Of a DNA stretch of 64,000 bases, positions 47,076 to 56,902 are shown piece after piece. Position numbers and translations under genes: made by a program. The notes below the pieces were generated by a model, which was not told the origin of the DNA, did no database searches, and saw only the letters and a list, made by a program, of their open reading frames with translations. This stretch comes from Parvibaculum sp. (GTDB lineage Bacteria; Pseudomonadota; Alphaproteobacteria; Parvibaculales; Parvibaculaceae), in the NCBI GenBank assembly GCA_030645235.1, contig JAUSMV010000005.1, positions 62,001-126,000 on the forward strand, read 5' to 3'. The number at the start of each line of letters is the position of its first letter. Position 1 is the stretch's first letter.

Positions 47076-48986
47076 ATGACTGACGTAACTGCAAAAATCG
47101 CCCCGACCTCATCGGAAATCGCCTCTGTGCGCGACCTGATGCGCATTGTGATCGTCGGCCACGTGGACCACGGCAAATCAACGCTGGTGGGCCGCCTGTT
47201 TCATGACACGGGCTCGCTGCCGGATGGCCGCTTCGAAGCCATCAAGGCGCAATCTGAGAAGCGCGGCGTACCGTTTGAATGGGCCTTCCTCATGGATGCC
47301 CTCCAGGCCGAACGCGACCAGGGGATAACCATCGACACGAGCCAGATCTGGTTCAAAACCGATGCCCGCGACTACACGATCATCGACGCGCCGGGCCACA
47401 AAGAGTTCCTGAAAAACATGATCACGGGTGCCGCGCAATCCGATGCCGCACTCCTCATCATCGACGCCCATGAAGGCGTCAAAGAACAATCAAAACGCCA
47501 CGGCTATTTGCTGCATCTGATGGGCATCAAACAGGTCGCCGTCGCTGTCAACAAGATGGACCTCGCGGGCTACGATCAAAAGAAGTTTGACGACATCGAA
47601 CGCGAGTACCGCGCCTACCTCACATCAATCGGCGTTACGCCCACATTTGTTATCCCCGTGTCAGCGCGCGAAGGCGACAATATCGTCACCCAGTCCGCCA
47701 CAATGAGCTGGTACAAAGGCCCGACAGTCGTCAAAGCGCTCGACAGCTTTATAAGCGGCAAGCCCGAGACAGAAGCCCCGCTGCGCCTGCCTGTGCAGGA
47801 CGTCTACAAATTCGACCAGCGCCGCATCATTGCGGGCCGCATCGAAACAGGCCGTATTGCGGTCGGCGACGAACTCATTTTCTCGCCGTCGAACAAAAAA
47901 GCCCGCGTAAAGACCATTGAATACTGGTCCACAATCCCCGGTGCCAAGGCCCCCACAGCGAGTGAAGCCGGGTATTCGGTGGGCATAACACTGGACGAGC
48001 AAATCTTCGTTGAGCGCGGCGAAATCGCCAGTCACGTCGAGACAGCACCCGTTGAAACAGACGTGTTCCGCGCCCGCATCTTCTGGCTCGGCCATGAACC
48101 GATGGTGCTCGGCAAGGCCTACAAGCTGAAACTCGGCACACTGGAAGCCCAGGTCACTGTTCAGTCCATCGAACGCATTATCGATACGTCAGATCTCTCC
48201 AACAGCGCATCGTCGCAAGTTGAGCGCAATCAGGTGGCCGAAGTCGTACTGCGCTCGCGCCGCATGCTGGCCCTCGACAGCTTCATTGATCTCCCGGCCA
48301 CGGGCCGCTTTGTGCTCGTCGAGAAATTCGACATTGCCGGCGGCGGCATCATCTCGATGGACGGTTATTCCGACCAGCGTGACGCTATCACCGCCCGCGG
48401 CACCAACATCACGCGCGCCGAACACACGATCACCGAGGAGGCGCGAGCTTTCCGCAATGGTCACAAAGGCGGCGTGCTCTGGTTCACCGGCCTTTCCGGC
48501 GCTGGCAAATCCACACTCGCCATGGCGCTCGAAAAGCGTCTGTTCGACAAGGGCTACCATGTCTATGTGCTCGACGGTGACAATGTGCGTCACGGTCTCA
48601 ACGCCAATCTGAGCTTCTCGCCGGAAGACCGCACGGAAAACATCCGCCGCGTCGGCGAAGTGGCCGCCTTGTTTGAACGCGCCGGCACATTGGTCATCAC
48701 GGCCTTCATCTCACCCTATCGCTCCGACCGCGACCGCGCCCGCGAGGCGGCAGGCACAGGCTTCCACGAAATCTACGTAAAAGCCGACGTCGCGACCTGC
48801 GAGACCCGCGACCCCAAGGGTCTCTATGCCAAGGCGCGTTCCGGCGAAATTAAAGATTTCACAGGCATCTCAGCACCCTATGAAGCGCCCGAGACACCCG
48901 AACTGGTGATTGATACGGCCTCTACCGATTTGGAGGAATGTCTCCACCAGCTTGTTAGCTATGTGGAAGCAAAATTCAGGGTATAA
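47076..48986 (+). CDS. cysNC: Bifunctional sulfate adenylyltransferase subunit 1 / APS kinase (CysN-CysC)
   Basis: Fusion that drives ATP sulfurylase by GTP hydrolysis (CysN part) and phosphorylates APS to PAPS (CysC part). The 636-residue protein has the GTPase Walker [10 protein letters not shown] at about 28-36, DAPGHKEF and NKMD, then the APS kinase domain from about residue 460, with GLSGAGKST near 474 and [10 protein letters not shown]. Such fusions (NodQ-like) are common in Alphaproteobacteria. Its start was set at the ATG giving MTDVTAKI, after GGAACGG, rather than an upstream in-frame ATG inside cysD. Confidence 0.95.
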   Translation: MTDVTAKIAPTSSEIASVRDLMRIVIVGHVDHGKSTLVGRLFHDTGSLPDGRFEAIKAQSEKRGVPFEWAFLMDALQAERDQGITIDTSQIWFKTDARDYTIIDAPGHKEFLKNMITGAAQSDAALLIIDAHEGVKEQSKRHGYLLHLMGIKQVAVAVNKMDLAGYDQKKFDDIEREYRAYLTSIGVTPTFVIPVSAREGDNIVTQSATMSWYKGPTVVKALDSFISGKPETEAPLRLPVQDVYKFDQRRIIAGRIETGRIAVGDELIFSPSNKKARVKTIEYWSTIPGAKAPTASEAGYSVGITLDEQIFVERGEIASHVETAPVETDVFRARIFWLGHEPMVLGKAYKLKLGTLEAQVTVQSIERIIDTSDLSNSASSQVERNQVAEVVLRSRRMLALDSFIDLPATGRFVLVEKFDIAGGGIISMDGYSDQRDAITARGTNITRAEHTITEEARAFRNGHKGGVLWFTGLSGAGKSTLAMALEKRLFDKGYHVYVLDGDNVRHGLNANLSFSPEDRTENIRRVGEVAALFERAGTLVITAFISPYRSDRDRAREAAGTGFHEIYVKADVATCETRDPKGLYAKARSGEIKDFTGISAPYEAPETPELVIDTASTDLEECLHQLVSYVEAKFRV

Positions 48987-49023
48987 GAATCAGGCTTATT
49001 GAGCCCGAACCCGGAGTTTTTGC

Positions 49024-50010
49024 ATGAGTGTTCTCGTCACTGGCGGTGCCGGATATATCGGCTGCCATATGGTGATTGATCTGTTGAATGCCGGTGAAGA
49101 GGTTGTCGTAATCGACAATCTCACTACCGGATTTGACTGGGCCGTTCAGGTTCCCGAAAAGCTGATAATCGGCGACATCGCGGACGAAACACTGGTGAAC
49201 AAGATCATCGCCGACCACAAGGTTGAGGCAGTAATCCATTTTGCCGGTTCGGTGATCGTGCCGGAATCTGTTTCTGATCCACTTAAATACTATCTCAACA
49301 ATACATCCAAATCGCGCAGTCTTATCGAGACCTGCGTGAAAGCGGGCGTCAAACATTTCATCTTCTCGTCGACTGCAGCCGTCTATGGCATGCCCGATCA
49401 GGCCTCCGTTGATGAAGACGTGCCGCTCAACCCGATGTCGCCCTATGGCCGTTCCAAGCTGATGACCGAATGGATGCTGCGCGATATGGCAGCGGCTCAT
49501 GATATGACCTATGTTGCCTTGCGCTATTTCAATGTGGCGGGCGGCGACCCCAAGGGCCGCGTCGGCCAGTCAACAGCGAACGCGACCCATCTCATCAAAG
49601 TGGCTTGCCAGACAGCGCTGGGTGTCCGCGATCACATCGACGTCTTTGGCAGCGACTACCCAACGCCCGACGGCACATGTATCCGCGATTATATTCACGT
49701 CAGCGACCTCGCCGCCGCCCATACCGCTGCCCTCAATTACTTGCGCGGTGGCGGCGACAGTCTGGTGGCCAATTGCGGCTACGGACACGGTTTTTCCGTG
49801 AACCAAGTATTGGAATCTGTCAAACGCGTCGCGGGCCATAACTTTGATATAAGGCACGTACCAAGACGACCCGGCGATCCGGCTTCGGTCGTCTCCAATC
49901 CGGCGCGCGCCAAAGCGGTATTGGGCTGGAAACCGAACTACGACAATCTTGATTTAATTGTAAGCCATGCCATGGCCTGGGAAAACCATCTCCGCTTGCG
50001 TAATTCATAG
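49024..50010 (+). CDS. galE: UDP-glucose 4-epimerase
   Basis: SDR-family epimerase converting UDP-galactose and UDP-glucose. The 328-residue protein has the N-terminal NAD-binding GGAGYIGCH, IDNLTTGF, the catalytic SPYGRSKLMTE with Tyr and Lys, and RYFNVAGGDP..IRDYIHVSDLA. Substrate specificity (Gal vs GalNAc) cannot be called. It lies 37 bases after cysNC, beside further nucleotide-sugar genes, suggesting a polysaccharide-related role. Confidence 0.92.
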   Translation: MSVLVTGGAGYIGCHMVIDLLNAGEEVVVIDNLTTGFDWAVQVPEKLIIGDIADETLVNKIIADHKVEAVIHFAGSVIVPESVSDPLKYYLNNTSKSRSLIETCVKAGVKHFIFSSTAAVYGMPDQASVDEDVPLNPMSPYGRSKLMTEWMLRDMAAAHDMTYVALRYFNVAGGDPKGRVGQSTANATHLIKVACQTALGVRDHIDVFGSDYPTPDGTCIRDYIHVSDLAAAHTAALNYLRGGGDSLVANCGYGHGFSVNQVLESVKRVAGHNFDIRHVPRRPGDPASVVSNPARAKAVLGWKPNYDNLDLIVSHAMAWENHLRLRNS

Positions 50011-50076
50011 GTAGAATCCGCACGTTGAGCCACATTTTTTAGAAGTAGTACGGCCAAAATAAGGGTAGCCTTACCC

Positions 50077-52014
50077 ATGTTCAAAATTGCACCCCGTACA
50101 GCTTGCATATTCGCTTTTGATCTGTTGCTCGCCTCGGTGTCACTACCGCTGGCCGCGCTGCTGCGGCTGAACTGGGAGCGGTTCCTTTCGGTTCAACCAA
50201 TTCTTGTAGAGATGACAATCGTCTTCACGGCGGTCAGCTTCGTCGTGTTACTTTTCGCCCGCCTTCATCGTGTGGCGTGGCGTTTTATCTCCGTCAATGA
50301 TGCCCTGCTGATCACCTCGACAGTCGCGGCCATCAACGTCATTTTCCTAACGATAATGTTTATGTGGATACGCCTTGATGGTGTGCCGCGCGCGATCATC
50401 CCCATCAATATTTTTGTGCTGACCTCCACCATGATTGGCAGCCGCCTGGTCTTGCGCCTGTGGCATGAGCGCCGCGTTTCTAAATCTTCGATGGAGCTCG
50501 ACGGACAAAAAGCAGCCTATGTCTTGCTCATCGGCGCGACCGACGCGGCCGAAGCTTTCATTCTCACCAATCTGCGCGACCACCAAAAAACCTATCGTGT
50601 CATCGGCGTTCTCGACTCCGGCCAGCGTCCAAAAGGCAGCCTGATTCGCGGCGTATCCGTGATCGGCAGCGTTGATGAGCTGGACGAAAAATTTGCCTTC
50701 CTAACGCGACGCGGCATGCGTCCCGATATTTTTGTGGTGGCTGATCAGAAAGTGCGCGGTGAAGCGTTGCAACAGATCGTCGATGTTGCGAATGCACATG
50801 CCGTTCGACTTTTCCGGCTACCCGATGCCAACGAGTTGCGCCGCGCCAACCATCCGCCGGCCATGCGCCCGATTGAGCTGGAAGAATTGCTGAGCCGCAG
50901 CGAAGCGCAGCTCGACCATTTTGCCATGCTACGCCTCATCGGCGGCAAAAACGTATTAGTAACGGGGGCAGGGGGCAGCATCGGTTCGGAGCTCGTAAAG
51001 CAAATTGCTGCACTCAGCCCCGATCACATCACGCTTGTCGAAATGTCGGAGTTTAATCTCTACGAGATTGACCGCTATCTTGCCGGACGTTTCCCGCATA
51101 TTTCACGGTCTGCTTTGATAGCGGACGTACGTGACGAAAGCGTCATACAGCACATTTTTGAAAAGCAAAGCCCCGAGATTGTCTTTCATGCCGCCGCACT
51201 TAAACATGTGCCGCTGCTCGAAGATCAGCCATCGCAAGCCGTTCTGACCAACATTAAAGGCACACGCAATGTGGCTGATGCTTGCGTTGCCTTTAATGTC
51301 GAGACGATGGTCATGGTATCGAGCGACAAAGCCGCCCATCCTGTAAGCATCATGGGTGCAACCAAACGACTTGCCGAGAGCTATTGCCAGTCACTGGACC
51401 TTGAAGTGGACCCGACAAAGCAAACGCGCTTCATCACGGTGCGATTTGGCAATGTTCTGGGCTCGGCAGGATCAGTCGTTCCGCTGTTCCAGAAGCAACT
51501 GGCCGAGGGCGGTCCCATCACCGTCACTCATCGCTCAATGACACGCTATTTCATGACTATCCGTGAGGCCGTGCAACTAGTTCTCCAGGCCGGTACGCTC
51601 AACTATGACGAACTCGAACGCGGTCGCATCGTCGTGCTTGATATGGGCGAACCAATCAACATTCTCGATATGGCGACGCAACTCATTAAACTCGCCGGGT
51701 TACGTCCCTACAAAGATATTGAAATTGTATTTACGGGCCTCCGCCCCGGCGAACGTCTCACCGAATCGCTATTTCAGGCGGACGAAGAACTCGTGGGCAC
51801 GAGCTATGACGGCCTGCAGATCGCCAATGCCAAAGTCGGTGGTCACGCCTTTGTACGCCGCCTGGTCGATCAGCTCATTCTGACTGCCTCAAGCCACAAT
51901 GATGACGCCGTCAAAGACCTGCTTGATGTTGCCATATCCGATTTCGCGACACGTCGGGCGGTCATGCATAGGGGTGAAGACGAGCATTCCGCTGCGCAAC
52001 ATAGTGAAATATAA
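50077..52014 (+). CDS. Polysaccharide biosynthesis protein, FlaA1/CapD (WbpM-type) dehydratase
   Basis: 645-residue membrane-bound nucleotide-sugar dehydratase. About four transmembrane helices form the N-terminal 130 residues; a CoA-binding-like fold follows to about 280; the C-terminal SDR domain has TGAGGSIGSELVKQIA, VFHAAALKHVPLLE and MGATKRLAESYC. This resembles UDP-GlcNAc 4,6-dehydratases that start synthesis of rare amino sugars for O-antigen or capsule. It is 66 bases after galE. The sugar made is not known. Confidence 0.9.
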   Translation: MFKIAPRTACIFAFDLLLASVSLPLAALLRLNWERFLSVQPILVEMTIVFTAVSFVVLLFARLHRVAWRFISVNDALLITSTVAAINVIFLTIMFMWIRLDGVPRAIIPINIFVLTSTMIGSRLVLRLWHERRVSKSSMELDGQKAAYVLLIGATDAAEAFILTNLRDHQKTYRVIGVLDSGQRPKGSLIRGVSVIGSVDELDEKFAFLTRRGMRPDIFVVADQKVRGEALQQIVDVANAHAVRLFRLPDANELRRANHPPAMRPIELEELLSRSEAQLDHFAMLRLIGGKNVLVTGAGGSIGSELVKQIAALSPDHITLVEMSEFNLYEIDRYLAGRFPHISRSALIADVRDESVIQHIFEKQSPEIVFHAAALKHVPLLEDQPSQAVLTNIKGTRNVADACVAFNVETMVMVSSDKAAHPVSIMGATKRLAESYCQSLDLEVDPTKQTRFITVRFGNVLGSAGSVVPLFQKQLAEGGPITVTHRSMTRYFMTIREAVQLVLQAGTLNYDELERGRIVVLDMGEPINILDMATQLIKLAGLRPYKDIEIVFTGLRPGERLTESLFQADEELVGTSYDGLQIANAKVGGHAFVRRLVDQLILTASSHNDDAVKDLLDVAISDFATRRAVMHRGEDEHSAAQHSEI

Positions 52015-52158
52015 ATTCATTTATTGTTGAATGCCGTCTGTGGCACGGTCCTGACCATTCGTCAGCATGTGACCCCTTGAGAGTGCCGATACATCAACGC
52101 GACTCGTTGTAGGCTGGTCACGTCGCCCAACTGATATGCACACATGACGTAAGGCCAG

Positions 52159-53514
52159 ATGAAAACCGAAAACGTGACAATCATTCTTGCTGCCGGAAGA
52201 AGCACGCGAATGAAATCAGCACTCCCTAAGGCGCTCCATCCGATCGCTGGCCTATCAATGCTCAGCCACGTCCTGAAATCCGTTTCGGCGCTTGAAAATT
52301 CGGCATCCGTTCTGGTCGTCGGCCCAGATATGGACGCTGTTTCCGCCCATGCGGACGAGTTTGCGCCGGGCATCAAAATTGCCATCCAGCAATATCAACG
52401 CGGCACAGGCGATGCGGTGAAGTCTGCTTTACCGTCCATCACAACAAAATCGGGCGTCGCACTGGTGGTCTTCGGCGACACGCCGCTGGTGCGCACCGAG
52501 ACATTGGCCGACATGACTGCCGCCTGCACCAACGACACCTCGATCGTCGTACTAGGTTTCAACTCACAAAACCCCGCACCCTATGGTCGCCTCGTTCTTG
52601 ACCGCGATGGCAGCCTAAGCAAGATCGTTGAGGCGAAAGACGCGAACGACGAAGAGCGCACAATCAGCCTTTGCAATGGCGGCGCAATGGCTATCCGTGT
52701 GGAGCATCTGGCAACACTTCTCGCCAAGCTAAGTGACGGCAACAAAGCAGGGGAATTTTATCTGACAGATGTGGTGGTTCATGCCCGTGCGGCAGGTCTC
52801 ACATGCAAAGTTGTGCAAGCGCCCGAAGCCGATATTCAGGGCGTCAACAGCCGCGCGGATCTCGCCGTCGTCGAAGCCGAAATGCAACACCGCTTGCGCG
52901 CCAAGGTCATGGCCGACGGCGTCACGCTTGCTGACCCCAATACAGTCTATCTCTCCGCCGATACTGTCATAGGACAAGACGTCACCATCGGCCAGAATGT
53001 TGTCATCGGCACAGGCGTTACCATTGCATCCGGCGTAACCATCAAACCGTTCACGCATCTAGAAGGTGCTACCATTCAGGAAGGCGCGCTGATCGGTCCC
53101 TTCGCGCGTATCCGTCCCGGTTCAGAAATCGGGCGCGACGTGCATATCGGTAATTTCGTGGAAACAAAGAAAGCCAAGATCGAGCAGGGCGCAAAGATCA
53201 ATCATCTGACCTATATCGGCGACGCGCGCATTGGCGCTCGCTCCAATATTGGTGCAGGTACGATCACCTGCAACTATGACGGCTTCAACAAGCACTTCAC
53301 CGATATCGGCGCAGACGCTTTCATCGGCTCCAATACATCCCTCGTCGCCCCCATCAAAATCGGTGACGGCGCTTATACAGGTTCGGGTAGCATTCTCACC
53401 AAAGATGTTGCACCTAACGCACTCGCCGTTGAACGCACCAAACAAGTTGAAAAACCGGGCTGGGCAACTAGCTTCCGTGCGAAATTCCAACATATGAAGA
53501 AGGCTCCCAAATAA
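52159..53514 (+). CDS. glmU: Bifunctional UDP-GlcNAc pyrophosphorylase / GlcN-1-P acetyltransferase
   Basis: Makes UDP-GlcNAc from glucosamine-1-phosphate, acetyl-CoA and UTP. The 451-residue protein has an N-terminal uridylyltransferase domain (LAAGRSTRMKSALPKALH, with Ser in place of the usual second Gly of the GxGTR loop), and a C-terminal left-handed beta-helix of hexapeptide repeats ending with NIGAGTITCNYDG and FIGSN. It overlaps the glmS start by one base, giving a glmU-glmS operon. Confidence 0.96.
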   Translation: MKTENVTIILAAGRSTRMKSALPKALHPIAGLSMLSHVLKSVSALENSASVLVVGPDMDAVSAHADEFAPGIKIAIQQYQRGTGDAVKSALPSITTKSGVALVVFGDTPLVRTETLADMTAACTNDTSIVVLGFNSQNPAPYGRLVLDRDGSLSKIVEAKDANDEERTISLCNGGAMAIRVEHLATLLAKLSDGNKAGEFYLTDVVVHARAAGLTCKVVQAPEADIQGVNSRADLAVVEAEMQHRLRAKVMADGVTLADPNTVYLSADTVIGQDVTIGQNVVIGTGVTIASGVTIKPFTHLEGATIQEGALIGPFARIRPGSEIGRDVHIGNFVETKKAKIEQGAKINHLTYIGDARIGARSNIGAGTITCNYDGFNKHFTDIGADAFIGSNTSLVAPIKIGDGAYTGSGSILTKDVAPNALAVERTKQVEKPGWATSFRAKFQHMKKAPK

Positions 53515-55337
53515 TGTGCGGCATCGTTGGCGTTTTGGGAGAGAAGGCTGCCGCACCGATTATTCTGGATGCGCTGAAGCGACTTGAATATCGCGGCTAT
53601 GACAGCGCAGGCGTAGCGACCCTGATCAACGGCAACATCATGCGTCGGCGCGCTGAAGGAAAATTGTTTAATCTGGAAAAAACGCTTAGTGACAACCCGC
53701 TCGATGGCACCATCGGCATCGGCCACACTCGATGGGCAACGCATGGCGCTCCTAATGAAAACAATGCCCATCCGCATGCAACGGACCGCGTTGCCGTTGT
53801 CCATAACGGTATCATCGAAAATTTCCGCGAGTTACGCGAACGTCTAACCAAAGACGGCGCGCACTTTTCCACCGAGACAGATTCGGAAGTCATCGCCCAT
53901 CTCGTCACACATAATCTCAACAAAGGCCTCACACCGCGTGAATCGGCGCGCCAAGCCCTGCTCGAGCTTGAAGGTGCGTTTGCACTCGGCATCATCTTCA
54001 AAGGCGAAGCCGATCTCATCATCGGCGCGCGTCGAGGCTGCCCGCTCGCTGTCGGCTATGGTAATGGTGCTATGTATCTCGGCTCCGATGCTTTCGCGCT
54101 GGCTCCCATGACCAACCGCATTGCCTTCATGGAAGAAGGTGACCGCGTTGAAGTTACCCGTGGCGGTGCCAAATTCTTCGACGCCGACAACAAAGTCGTT
54201 GAACGCGCCATTCGCCTCACCGACGTCAACAGCGCGATGGTGGACAAAGGCAATTACCGTCACTTCATGGCGAAGGAAATCTTTGAACAGCCCGAAGTCA
54301 TCGGCCACACGCTGAGCGAATATATCAACCCGATTGACGACACGCTCCGCTTACCCGCTCTACCGATTGATCTCGCCACGATCCCGCGCATCACTATAAT
54401 TGCCTGCGGCACAGCCTCCTATGCCGGCCATATCGCAAAATACTGGTTTGAAAAATACGCCCGCGTTTCGGTCGAAGTCGACATAGCCTCCGAGTTCCGC
54501 TACCGCGAAGCGGCGCTGCCTAAAGGTGGCCTTGCCATCTTTATTTCACAATCGGGCGAAACAGCCGACACGCTGGCGGCACTACGTTACTGCAAATCAC
54601 AGGGCCAAACCATTCTCTCCGTCGTCAACGTGACGGAAAGCTCCATTGCGCGCGATAGCGATGTTGTGATGCCGACCTACGCCGGACCTGAAATCGGCGT
54701 GGCTTCCACTAAAGCCTTTACCTGCCAGCTCACAGCCCTCGCGGCCCTGGTCATCGCCATCGCGCAGGCACGCGGCAACCTTTCCAAGAACGAAGCCGTG
54801 CGCCTCGCCCGCGTCCTCATGGAAACACCGCGCCATGTCGCCGAAGCATTGAAACAGGATGATGCGATCCGTGTGCTCGCCGCCGAGATCGCCAAGGTGC
54901 GCGACGTGCTCTATCTCGGCCGCGGACACTTTTTCCCGATTGCACTGGAAGGCGCGTTGAAGCTAAAAGAAATTTCTTACATCCATGCAGAAGGCTACGC
55001 CGCCGGTGAGTTGAAACACGGACCCATTGCGCTGATCGACGAGAATGTACCTGTCATTACAATCGCACCGGTCGATGCACTGTTTGAAAAAACCGTATCT
55101 AATATGCAGGAAGTCATCGCACGTGGCGGCAAAGTCGTGCTGATCTCCGACAAAGCGGGCATCGCGCGCGCAGGCATGGACGCATGGGCTACTATTGAGG
55201 TGCCGTCCGTCGATCCGCTCATCGCCCCCATCGTCAATGCGATACCGGTGCAATTGCTCGCTTATCACGCAGCCGTGTCAAAGGGAACGGACGTGGATCA
55301 GCCGCGCAATCTGGCGAAATCAGTCACTGTCGAATAG
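53514..55337 (+). CDS. glmS: Glucosamine-6-phosphate synthase (isomerizing)
   Basis: Converts fructose-6-phosphate and glutamine to glucosamine-6-phosphate, first committed step of amino-sugar synthesis. The 607-residue protein has the N-terminal nucleophile Cys2 (MCGIVGVLG), glutaminase segments GHTRWATHG and HNGIIENF, and tandem SIS domains with ACGTASYAG and SQSGETADTL. No glmS ribozyme candidate was recognised upstream, and the start overlaps glmU. Confidence 0.97.
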   Translation: MCGIVGVLGEKAAAPIILDALKRLEYRGYDSAGVATLINGNIMRRRAEGKLFNLEKTLSDNPLDGTIGIGHTRWATHGAPNENNAHPHATDRVAVVHNGIIENFRELRERLTKDGAHFSTETDSEVIAHLVTHNLNKGLTPRESARQALLELEGAFALGIIFKGEADLIIGARRGCPLAVGYGNGAMYLGSDAFALAPMTNRIAFMEEGDRVEVTRGGAKFFDADNKVVERAIRLTDVNSAMVDKGNYRHFMAKEIFEQPEVIGHTLSEYINPIDDTLRLPALPIDLATIPRITIIACGTASYAGHIAKYWFEKYARVSVEVDIASEFRYREAALPKGGLAIFISQSGETADTLAALRYCKSQGQTILSVVNVTESSIARDSDVVMPTYAGPEIGVASTKAFTCQLTALAALVIAIAQARGNLSKNEAVRLARVLMETPRHVAEALKQDDAIRVLAAEIAKVRDVLYLGRGHFFPIALEGALKLKEISYIHAEGYAAGELKHGPIALIDENVPVITIAPVDALFEKTVSNMQEVIARGGKVVLISDKAGIARAGMDAWATIEVPSVDPLIAPIVNAIPVQLLAYHAAVSKGTDVDQPRNLAKSVTVE

Positions 55338-55458
55338 GCCATGGCGCCGTATATGATTCGTTTCGCTGAATCACAAAATTTGATCCATTTCAAGATGCCC
55401 CATGAATGTCGGATGATTTGTCAACACATGTTAATATGCGTGTGATGGGAGAGATTCG

Positions 55459-56745
55459 ATGCGCGGTTCGGAATACAGACAAATGCTAAAAGGTGTGGCT
55501 GTTGCCGCCCTCATGCTCTTACCTGTTCCGGCCACATCCGTCACCAATGCACCGAGTGCGACGCCGGAACTGCCGCCCGCGACAGCCGCGTCCGATCTGA
55601 GCGCGGGGGCCACGGCGGTTGAGAAACGTCAATATGATCTAGCCATCAAGCACCTCTCACGCGCCATCGACAGCGGCACATTGAGCGAAGACGCGCAGGC
55701 GCTCGCACTGCACCACAGGGGCATTGCGCAGCAAAAACTGGGCTTCGATGGCTTGGCTATTTTTGATTACACAAAGGCGCTGGAGCTTAACGCGCTGCCT
55801 CGCGATGTGACCGCGCGCGCCTATTACAATCGCGGTCTTGCCAAGACTCAAGGCGGCGATTTGATCGGCGCAGAGCTTGATTACTCCCATGCCATTGAAT
55901 TCAATCCATTCTATGCCGCCGCCTATCACAACCGCGCCAACCTTGAGCGCGAACGTCACGACTATCCGACTGCCATCCGCGATTACTCCGTTGCGCTCGC
56001 CAATTTACAGGGCAGGGACCGTGCATTACCTCTGATGGGGCGCGCTATTTCTCATCGCAAGGCAGGTGACATCGCCTCGGCATCCTCTGATCTCGATCAG
56101 ATTATCGCAATCGACCCCACCTATGTTGCTGCCACCAGAATGCGCCGGGAACTGGCTGCCATTCCCGCACCGCCATCGACAGCCTTTAATGCCTCCGCCG
56201 ATGCGCTTGAAACAGCCTCGATTGCGCCACGACACGGCGAAGTCATTTCAAAGTCCAATCAGGGTGGTTGGCAGACAAGCACAGTGCGCTACAACAAACT
56301 GACACAGCAAGTCTCAGCAGAACATTCAAACGACGATCTTGTTACCGGCGCTTTGCGTGACATTGACATGGTACCGGCACCTGGCAGTGCTGCACCTGTA
56401 ACAGGAGTTGCCACGCAGACTGAGCAACCTATTGACCCCAAACCGACACAAATAGCAGCCCTCACGCCTCCCGAGCCGATCATAAATAAAGCAACCGGTC
56501 GTTACAAAGTCCAGTTGGGCGCCTTCCGTGCGCCGGAACTCGCCACGCAAGCATGGAACCAAATCAGCAGGCGTAATACACAATTGGTCGAGGCGCTGGA
56601 CCACTCGATTGAGGAAGCTGATCTCGGCGCCCGCGGCACCTATTTCCGCCTACAGGCAGGATCATTTGAGACAGTCGAAGCGGCAAAATCCCGCTGCTCC
56701 GATTTTGTTGCCCAGAAAATCGATTGCATCGTTGTCGCTCGCTGA
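55459..56745 (+). CDS. Secreted TPR and SPOR-domain protein
   Basis: 428-residue protein with a signal-peptide-like N-terminus (LKGVAVAALMLLPVPATS). It has a TPR array of about four repeats at residues 45-200 (AKHL-type helices, ALALHHRGIAQQKLG, AYYNRGLAK, AAYHNRANLERE), a disordered Pro-rich section, and a C-terminal SPOR domain (YKVQLGAFRAPELA to IDCIVVAR). SPOR suggests septal peptidoglycan binding, and TPRs suggest protein interaction. GGAGAG lies upstream of the ATG. Stand-alone after glmS; function unknown. Confidence 0.82.
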   Translation: MRGSEYRQMLKGVAVAALMLLPVPATSVTNAPSATPELPPATAASDLSAGATAVEKRQYDLAIKHLSRAIDSGTLSEDAQALALHHRGIAQQKLGFDGLAIFDYTKALELNALPRDVTARAYYNRGLAKTQGGDLIGAELDYSHAIEFNPFYAAAYHNRANLERERHDYPTAIRDYSVALANLQGRDRALPLMGRAISHRKAGDIASASSDLDQIIAIDPTYVAATRMRRELAAIPAPPSTAFNASADALETASIAPRHGEVISKSNQGGWQTSTVRYNKLTQQVSAEHSNDDLVTGALRDIDMVPAPGSAAPVTGVATQTEQPIDPKPTQIAALTPPEPIINKATGRYKVQLGAFRAPELATQAWNQISRRNTQLVEALDHSIEEADLGARGTYFRLQAGSFETVEAAKSRCSDFVAQKIDCIVVAR

Positions 56746-56902
56746 GACACAAATCTCCGTTTCCTCGCTATTTTATGCCTAAATTCCACATTGACGTAGC
56801 GGCGGAGCACGCCTCTGCCTGTTGTCGAAACGCCCGGATGGCCGGTAAACTCCCTATCAAATAACGACTGCTCAAGCGGTCAGCTAAAAGGGAGCTTAAA
56901 CG

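Noticed and set aside
48976-49500. 174-residue minus-strand frame across galE
   Set aside because: Antisense shadow of galE without a domain or ribosome site.
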